From Zancudomyces culisetae (Eukaryota > Kickxellomycota > Harpellomycetes > Harpellales > Legeriomycetaceae): a stretch of DNA of 13,621 nt. The notes below the pieces were generated by a model that was not told the DNA's origin, searched no databases, and saw nothing but the letters and a program-made list of their open reading frames with translations. Position numbers and translations under genes: made by a program. The stretch covers positions 1 to 13,621 of the forward strand of contig LSSK01001931.1 in NCBI GenBank assembly GCA_001969505.1, read 5' to 3'. Below are positions 7,088 through 13,621 of the stretch, one piece after another. The stretch's first letter is position 1; every line of letters begins with the position of its first letter.

Positions 7088-8572
7088 TTACCGCTTTCTA
7101 TAAGGTAAGAGCGTGTTGATAGCTAGCTCCAGGTTTTTTATTGCGGTTTCAACGTCGTCATAATCTAAGGCGCTGATCGCCCAGCGGGCATGCTTTGCAG
7201 CAGATTTTGATGCACTCAGGTCTAAAACGGGGGGCTGAACTTCGCTAAACGCTATTGTAGGTGAATTAGATGTACTAATAAGCGGTGTGGCAGCAGCTGT
7301 AGCTGTACCTTTGGTTTTAGTGACAAGAGTTTGACTGTAATCATTCTTAGTATCTTCTAAACCCCTGCTCATCATCATTCCTGATGATGGAGGTGATAAT
7401 GGGGGTACTGGTCGTGATATAGTTGGCTTGCTCATAAGGTCGTCGTTGTGGTTAAAGCTTGGATACTTGAATTCATCAAAAGATTTGATTTCTTGTGGTG
7501 TAGAGGTATCCGATTTTTTTGATTTGGTAGCTTTTGGTGATGCAAAATTTAGGATGTCGCTTATATCACCTATATCACTACTGCCTTTGTTCTTGTCTGC
7601 AGTGCTACTACTTTGATCGAACGAATGTTTTGTCGCGTCTAGGGTCGAATGCGTTTCCCGCTGGTCCTCAGCTGTTGATGTTTGTACCCGTGGTTGAGCT
7701 TCTGTCTGTATACTCAAAGTTGGATCTCGACCCTCTCTAATGGCTCTCATTATCCCTGCAGCCCTGTACTTTGCATATTTGATTTTTTCTTTAATCTATA
7801 TTAGTTTATACACAAGATATTAATGCTAGATTATTAAAAACGAAAAAACAGAAATAAAGTTACAGAAACTTACATCCGACTCCAGGGGTTTAAAGTCAGC
7901 TAAAACCTCCATAAAATGTGTCGATATTATAAAATTCCTTGCTGTCACTCTAAAAATAGATATAATGTTAAAAACACAGGTACACAGATTTACTCAACCT
8001 TATTAGGTCTTGTTCTTATCTTTCATACGTCGAATTTGTATTTGGATATAATATAAAAAACAAAAAACAAAGGAAATAACCACTTACGCAGTTGGTGTTT
8101 GTAGTCGATCCTCGTTGTCTGTCTTTGTAAATATCATTAGTGCAAATTTCCTCAAATACTCAAAACCAGCTTGTTCATTTTTCACCTCTTCTTTTTCATT
8201 CAACTCTTCTTTTAACTTTTCGAGAGTGTCTAACAAAGACGAGATATATTGATTTGCTTCTTCGCTTAGATTTCCCTGGTTTAAGCCAAGACCAACTTTC
8301 ACCGCATAATGTATACCTATTGATTTTTTCAATTTACTTGAGTTTATACTTCATTCTGAGGAAATTTAGCAAAGCAAATCTTTAACACAGAATAATCTAG
8401 CTGTGACCTCAATATATAAAGTTATAACGGATAGAATAAATGAAGCAAATTCAAGCTATTAACAAAGGTTGAAATTACAATAGTACGCGATAACAGAATC
8501 TGCTGTGGACATTTCCTTGCCCCTTTGCACATATGGCAGGATCTTTAAAAGATCTTTAGGTATGTCATTCAT
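7088..8572 (-). CDS. VTA1: Vta1/LIP5, activator of the ESCRT ATPase Vps4
   Basis: My model has four exons: 8572-8479, 8316-8088, 7949-7874 and 7795-7088 (minus strand), joined in frame to about 368 residues (yeast Vta1 330, human LIP5 307). Introns are 162, 138 and 78 bases, with donors GTAATT, GTAAGT and GTAAGT and acceptors AATAG, TTTAG and ATATAG. The joins rebuild family motifs: AYYCIHYAV across exons 1-2, NEDR (99-102) then VTARNFI into exon 3, and KIKYAKYRAAGI into exon 4. Residues 1-150 are the two MIT-like helical bundles that bind ESCRT-III proteins Did2/CHMP1 and Vps60/CHMP5. Residues ~150-325 are a Ser/Pro-rich linker. Residues ~326-364 are the VSL domain (KHARWAISALDYDDVETAI), which binds Vps4 and stimulates its ATPase at endosomes. 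The ATG is preceded by an in-frame TAG. It is divergent from the F-BAR gene. Confidence 0.93.
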
Positions 8573-9509
8573 TTTGTGTTTTCTTGGATGCTATTTCTAT
8601 TTATCTATGTCTTGTGTATACTAATCTTGGAAAATACCCAGAAAGGTAGTATTAGCACAACTACCAAGTAATGTTGCATATTTAACAAACAAAAAAAAGT
8701 TACACACTACCAATCGTTTTCAATTTATGCTGTCCAATAGTCTTTCAAGTAAGCAAGAGCCAAGAAAATGGGGCAGAAAAATTACTAATTGAATAAAAGG
8801 TTGCCTACTCTCATTTCAAATGTGCTAAAGAGCCACAAACCTGCTGGGGAGGGGTGTCACAACCATCGGATGTCAATCAAAGATAGCGAAATAGCGCTGG
8901 GGGCACAACAGTACTTCTCTGACAATTTAAATACAAAAGTAGTTTTGAAATTACCACCACCTCTTGAAACTAGAAAATGATAGTTGATAGATGATGGTAT
9001 TTTTCAGAATTGAGTTTAGTTTTGAATAAAAATAAAATACACACACAAGAAGTTATAGGGTCTAACTGAGGCCAACGATACCATTGGATTTGGGATAATA
9101 AAATTGAATCTAACACCTTAGGGCGAAAGCTTGTTTTACATAAACTGGAGCAAATATAGTGCAATTGGGTAGAGTGTAGATGTTGAACAGAAAATACTAG
9201 TAAATTTAGTGCCAAGCATTTTCAGGTGTTTTGGGTGCAGATTAAGTGTGTGATTAAGTATACAACACACACTTCTCGCAACTACACTGAAAGGACGGTT
9301 TTTTGTCCTATATTTAGATGGACAGTATATTATCAAGAGTATTGAAAACAAAACAGTACTTTTCCATTTTCTTTAATTCTTTCCAAGCTACTGAAATCAA
9401 AAACAAAGACTACGCAAGAACCAATTGATTTCATTAAAGAAAGGAAAGGTTATTACCAAATTAAAACTGAAACCAGCACACGAAAAATGAGCCAATCTTG
9501 CAAAACACA

Positions 9510-9538
9510 TTTTAGTTTTCGTTTTAGTTTTAGTTTTG
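9510..9538. repeat. TTTTAG-type hexanucleotide repeat
   Basis: Roughly five tandem units of TTTTAG or TTTTCG with single-base variation, in non-coding sequence. Confidence 0.75.
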
Positions 9539-9948
9539 ATTAGTTTGTTTTTCAAAAGCTCGGCTAATTGATTTGAAAATGAAATACACAGAGTATACAA
9601 TGCCAGGAATTCCTTTTTTACTTTTTCACCAATTAAGAAAAAAATTCTATAAACCCCAAATCAACGAATAAAATTGGTCATGGTAAAGCAGAATTTGGCA
9701 AATCACAAAAGCCCGCCGCATATTGGGCCAACTCACATAGTGAAAATTATTACGCCATATGGTGCTAGTGAATTTTGTAAACGAGAACATATATTTCCAA
9801 TTGCTGCAAAGGTCAGCTAGAAGAAATGAAAATTAAGCAATATTTACCTGAAAAATAAAGATACAAACGTAATGCTAATAAAATCACCAAAATGGTTTGT
9901 TAGCTCTCCTAGTTTGTTAACTGCTATTATTAATTTCAGTAAAATATA

Positions 9949-9954
9949 ACGCGT
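9949..9954. promoter_or_regulatory. ACGCGT (MluI cell-cycle box type)
   Basis: ACGCGT is the core site of MBF-type factors in yeasts. It lies 157 bases upstream of the predicted F-BAR gene start. A single 6-mer can occur by chance, though CG-rich words are rare in this AT-rich region. Confidence 0.3.
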
Positions 9955-10083
9955 TCGTCCAAAATACTGATAAAAAAAACGGAAAACAGCTAATTTCCGT
10001 GTAAAATTACAGCTAAATTAAAGAAAAAAAAAACTGTGTATTAGCAACACACAAACTAAATAACAGATATTTAATAAACTTGG

Positions 10084-10092
10084 TTTGTTTAT
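10084..10092 (-). promoter_or_regulatory. Forkhead-type motif upstream of the F-BAR gene
   Basis: The minus strand reads ATAAACAAA, a forkhead-type word, 19 bases before the predicted ATG. Forkhead control of cdc15 is known in fission yeast. The site is close enough to the start to lie in the leader. Confidence 0.3.
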
Positions 10093-10110
10093 ATTTGAAA
10101 AAACTAAAAT

Positions 10111-11969
10111 ATGAAAAGATTAAGGTAAGCACTATAAATCATAGAAACATACAAGCTCACAAAAAAAATTAAAGAGAGGCTTATGAACATTGAAAATCAA
10201 AAATAGCTCAAAATTCAAGCTCTTATCGTTGGGTGAAAGTGGGGCATTAGAAAAAAAGCTTAGGAATTCAAACAGTCAGGAAGCGATTAAAGAACAAGGC
10301 GAAAAGAGTTACAATTCCAGAATGTCTAACGAAACCTCAGCAATGGGCGCGTCAAGTAGCAACGCTGGCAGCGGTAGTGCTGAGGAAAAGATACTCAGCA
10401 AAGTCAAGTTTTCCGAAAACTTTTGGGTAATAAGCCGTTTGAATTTCAACGCGATTATAATTGACAGCATTATATTAAAGATAATAAAACTAAAACGATT
10501 GTTGTTATAGTCCGATGATGACCGAGGAGTATCAGTACTATTGCATAAGCTAAAAAGCGCGAAACATACTTGTGTTGATATACTGAACATAATAACAACA
10601 AGGTAATAGAAATATATAGATACATGTACTTTTTGTATTCAAATATTGAGGTATAGATGACTAGATAATAATGTTATGGTGGATATGGGTTAAATAGGGC
10701 ACAACTAGAAGATGACTATGGTAAAAAGCTACTCAAATTATCGAAGGCTAGTTTGGGATCAGAAGAAATAGGGTAAGTACAGGTGTTTTCCAGGAGTTTT
10801 TCTTTTTCATAAGACTCGAAAAGTATTGCCAAAACAAAAAAAAATCTAATAAAACGTGAAATGGTACATGATGGTGAATAGGACTATAAAAAAAACACTG
10901 GTTACCGTAAGAACCGAGTTGGAAAGTACGGGTAGGGCACATATGACTCTTTCACAGCATCTAAAAAAGGATATAGAAAAACCTCTTGCAGCATTGATAG
11001 CACAGCAGCGGCAACAACGGAAGACGCAAGTTAGTATTATAGAAAAAAGCGCAAGAAATAGAAGTAATATCAAACAGCAGCTAACAAAGGTAATAATATA
11101 TATATATATACATGTATTCTATACAGAACAGAAACCCTTACAAGATTATTAATAAATTGTTGGGTACTGGAATTGAAATGAGAATAGATCAGGGAAAAAC
11201 AAAGAAACGACGACAAGAAGGCAAATGAGTACGAACAACAGCTAAGAGACGTGCAAGGGATGGGCGATCAAAAGGTAACGTTAGCCTAACTTTTGCTTAG
11301 CAAAGGTGATGTTGTAAAAAATATGTAGCGAAAAATGTATGTATAACCAAAACCATAAAACTTGAAAAATAGTTGGTAAATAAGTACGAAAAATCCCGAG
11401 CGAATGCAATCGCGGGGGCAGCACAAATCGTCGAACTAGAAAAACGATTAGAGGATGCCGAGTACGAATGGCAGGGTATTTGGAAAACGGCGTGTGACGT
11501 ATTCCAGATTTTGGAGGAGCGGCGGCTGGACTATGTAAAGACGGCATTGTGGTCATATGCAAATCATGTTTCTGAAATATGTGTAAGCGATGATGAGGCA
11601 ATGGAACGAATTCGTGTAGTTTTGGAGGACCAGGTTGTGGAGCAGGATATCGCCAAATTTATTGAAATGTTTGGAACGGGAAAAATGCAGGATGACTTAT
11701 CGATTCATCAACAAACGATTCGCAATGGAACGATGGAAAAGGTAGAAATAATTGATGCCCAGGAAAAGCTGGCAGCCGCTTCATTGGGTAACAAAAGCAA
11801 CAATGGTAGTAGTGGAAACATTAACAATAGCAGCGGAAATATGAGTTCAAATATGCAGAGTCAGACACTTTTGTCACGCGACACTGTAGCAAATATCCAA
11901 AACCAAGCAGCTTCCTCTACACATGATGGGCGTGCCAATAATTCCTTCAACAATCAGTTTTCACAACAA

Positions 11970-12018
<49 letters not shown>

Positions 12019-12788
12019 AGCAACAACAACAGCAACAGCAACAGTCAATTCAACAACAACAACAACCTATTAACCACGCCACTTCATCTCCATCCATTCA
12101 TAATCAACCACCTCCTGGATATATGGTTAATCGAAACTCCACTATCCAATCACGCAACGATGGCCGTATGAACATTTCTTCGGCAATGTCTAATTATTCT
12201 ATGGTTTCTGACTCCAATCTAAATACACAGCGCTTATCTATGTCTCGCCCAGACAACAACTATTATCAATACTCTTCTCCTCAGCAACAACAACGCTCAA
12301 ACTCCTATACCTTCTCCAGACGTCCTACCTCCTCCGCTTCCACTTCTCACTATCCACAACAATATATTAACCAGCAGCCAATCCAAACTCAACCTCAAAC
12401 TCAGTCTCAACCACAATCTCAGCCCCAACCTCAACCCCAACCTATTATTCATGCCTCATCATCCCCATCCATCAACTCCTCCACCCTCACATCTGCTGCC
12501 ACAAATCGCTACCGCCCTCCAAACACCACTCCCACACCTGCTTCTAACCTCAATTCCAACGATCCAAATCTAAACCCCAATAACCGCCCCATTGTTTCTT
12601 ATGTCAAGGCATTGTATGACTACGAAGCTGAAGCTCCTGAGGAATTGTCTTTATACGAAGGTGCCATTATTACTGTATATTCCATTACTCAGGATGGCTG
12701 GTGGGATGGAGAAATAACTGATCCTAAAACGGGTTTTATTAAGCGTGGCCTCTTCCCCTCTAACTTTACTGAACCTTATACTTATTAA
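10111..12788 (+). CDS. HOF1: F-BAR and SH3 cytokinesis scaffold (Hof1/Cdc15/Imp2 family)
   Basis: My model has seven exons: 10111-10124, 10207-10426, 10511-10602, 10698-10772, 10882-11089, 11188-11274 and 11373-12788, about 703 residues. All junctions are in phase and every acceptor is ATAG. The F-BAR domain spans ~70-335: FSENFW at the exon 2 end, RAQLEDDYGKKLLKLSK, and a C-terminal block with W265, LEERR, SYANHVSEICVSDDE and GTG (~333) typical of Cdc15/Hof1/PSTPIP. A disordered linker (~340-635) holds 27 glutamines (430-456) and a QP/QS/QT repeat (570-589). A C-terminal SH3 (639-701) has ALYDY (645-649), WW (675-676) and LFPSNF (692-697). By family knowledge it bends membrane and recruits actomyosin-ring and septum factors. 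The start is the weak point: a 14-base first coding exon is inferred. The simpler alternative is ATG 10322, in frame inside exon 2, giving 660 residues. AATAAA lies 47 bases past the stop. Confidence 0.93.
11964..12044 (+). repeat. CAA/CAG tract coding 27 glutamines
   Basis: 27 consecutive Gln codons in the F-BAR protein linker, mixed CAA and CAG with CAA in the majority. After SI, five further Gln follow. The mixed codons suggest the tract is partly stabilised against slippage. Confidence 0.97.
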
Positions 12789-12834
12789 GCTATTTATCTA
12801 TATTTTACAATATACGTTTAGATTATTAAACTAA

Positions 12835-12840
12835 AATAAA
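12835..12840 (+). terminator. Poly(A) signal AATAAA of the F-BAR gene
   Basis: AATAAA 47 bases after the TAA stop, in A/T-rich sequence, a standard position for a 3'-end signal. Confidence 0.5.
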
Positions 12841-12844
12841 AATA

Positions 12845-12888
12845 ATACAAATACAAATACAAATCCGCATCCGCATCCGCATCCGCAT
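12845..12888 (+). repeat. Compound hexanucleotide microsatellite
   Basis: Three units of ATACAA (12845-12862) are followed without a gap by four units of ATCCGC (12863-12886), then ATTCATCC. Both blocks share the six-base period and an AT start. Confidence 0.9.
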
Positions 12889-13621
12889 TCATCCACCCAA
12901 TATTACTTGCTATGTCTATCTGCTGTTTTTTGTGAATAGGGCGTAATAAATCAACTCAGTTGCCTGTATGATATGCATCAAATAGGTAACAATCTAAAAC
13001 TGCTCACACATCAGACGTATTTCATAGTTGAAACTTTAGCTCTTTTTGACACAAGCCATAGCGTAAGAAAAGCATGTCTGCACAACACTTTGCATTCTCA
13101 CTTTCTAACTTAATACCATGGCATACATGGCATACATAGGTATTAGTACTATACCTGGAGCTCTCTGGATTTTTCAACTATTTTTTTAGTTATGGTTAAT
13201 TGTGTTGTTTGGGACAACATTGAGATGTCTTTATCAACAAGTCTAGTTTTAGTAGAAAAAAGGTGGGAAAGTTCGAGAGTTAATTGTATTCACTTTATTG
13301 TTTTTTGTGTCCAGATACTATGGTATTACATGTACTACATTTTTCACTTTTACATCTAGCCATTATCAATCCACATTGTACCTATTTCTTGTTTATTGGC
13401 TTAAATGCTTACTCTGATCCAATTTGATACAAATAGTACATTTTTTTCATGTCAATGCGATTCTCGTAAAAAAAAAAGACAAAACACTAATCAAAGGATT
13501 ATTATCATCCTAGTCTTGTTTGAAAATATCATGCACAAACAGTGTGGGTATAGTTTCTGTCTAAGAATTAAACTAGACTCACCTACACTACTCCATACAA
13601 TTATCTTTTTTCAAAACTTTA

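Larger units (their letters stand above)
8573..10110. other. 1.5 kb divergent upstream region of VTA1 and the F-BAR gene
   Basis: No convincing gene: frames are short, several begin at TTG, and none resembles a known family. It contains TTTTAG-type hexanucleotide repeats (9510-9538), two GTTTGTTA words 17 bases apart (near 9895 and 9912), an ACGCGT (9949-9954) and a forkhead-type word (10084-10092). It most likely holds both promoters. Confidence 0.5.
12789..13621. other. Non-coding 3' flank of the F-BAR gene
   Basis: No open frame of note on either strand. It contains the poly(A) signal, the compound microsatellite, a tandem duplicate of ATGGCATAC (13118-13126 and 13127-13135), and AGGTAT/ATACCT inverted about TAGTACT (13138-13156). 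The GTTCGAGAG near 13271 is not part of a tRNA fold that I can draw. Confidence 0.55.

Noticed and set aside
8789-8980. 63-codon plus-strand frame in the VTA1/F-BAR spacer
   Set aside because: It begins at TTG, has no recognisable similarity, and shows no splice or promoter context.
10183-10206. Seven-codon upstream ORF (MNIENQK) and a TATAAAT word at 10133-10139 before ATG 10322
   Set aside because: Both fall inside the intron of the preferred F-BAR gene model; they matter only if ATG 10322 is the true start.
11923-12171. Asn/Ser-rich frame overlapping the polyQ tract
   Set aside because: It is the shifted-frame reading of the CAA/CAG repeat inside the F-BAR gene.
13265-13290. GTTCGAGAG resembling a tRNA B box
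   Set aside because: The B-box tail is wrong and no cloverleaf or A box can be drawn upstream.

Overview
The window looks like nuclear DNA of a fungus. It is AT-rich by eye, has 0.4-1.8 kb non-coding gaps, short introns of 78-162 bases with GTAAGT or GTAATA donors, and genes typical of fungal signalling and membrane biology. The lineage cannot be fixed from sequence alone. Early-diverging fungi such as Mucoromycota are my guess, from the intron-rich VTA1 and F-BAR genes and the PDK1 tail, but this is inference.

Five protein genes are supported. On the minus strand: a PDK1/Pkh-type AGC master kinase (880-2574, one exon, 564 aa); a small predicted secreted four-cysteine protein of unknown family (4384-4989, 201 aa); an EF-hand protein with a divergent centrin/calmodulin-like C-terminal half (5788-6621, 277 aa); and VTA1/LIP5, the Vps4 activator of the ESCRT pathway (7088-8572, four exons, about 368 aa, assembled here by hand). 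On the plus strand: a Hof1/Cdc15/Imp2-type F-BAR plus SH3 cytokinesis scaffold (10111-12788, seven exons by my model, about 703 aa) with a 27-glutamine tract.

Layout: 1-879 is non-coding 3' flank of the kinase gene. 2575-4383 is a 1.8 kb gap holding a perfect 16-bp inverted repeat (3361-3423) and a cluster of hairpins (3498-3625). 4990-5787 and 6622-7087 are spacers. 8573-10110 is the shared upstream region of the divergent VTA1 and F-BAR genes. 12789-13621 is 3' flank with a compound hexanucleotide microsatellite.

The genes are not an operon or an obvious cluster. Three of them (PDK1/Pkh, VTA1, F-BAR) act at membranes or on membrane-linked signalling, but this is probably coincidence. I found no mobile element with coding capacity, CRISPR array, tRNA or rRNA. 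No clearly new multi-gene system is visible. The best leads are the orphan secreted protein, the inverted repeat and hairpin region, the domain modifications of the EF-hand and F-BAR proteins, and the near-invariant ATAG 3' splice sites that lack pyrimidine tracts.
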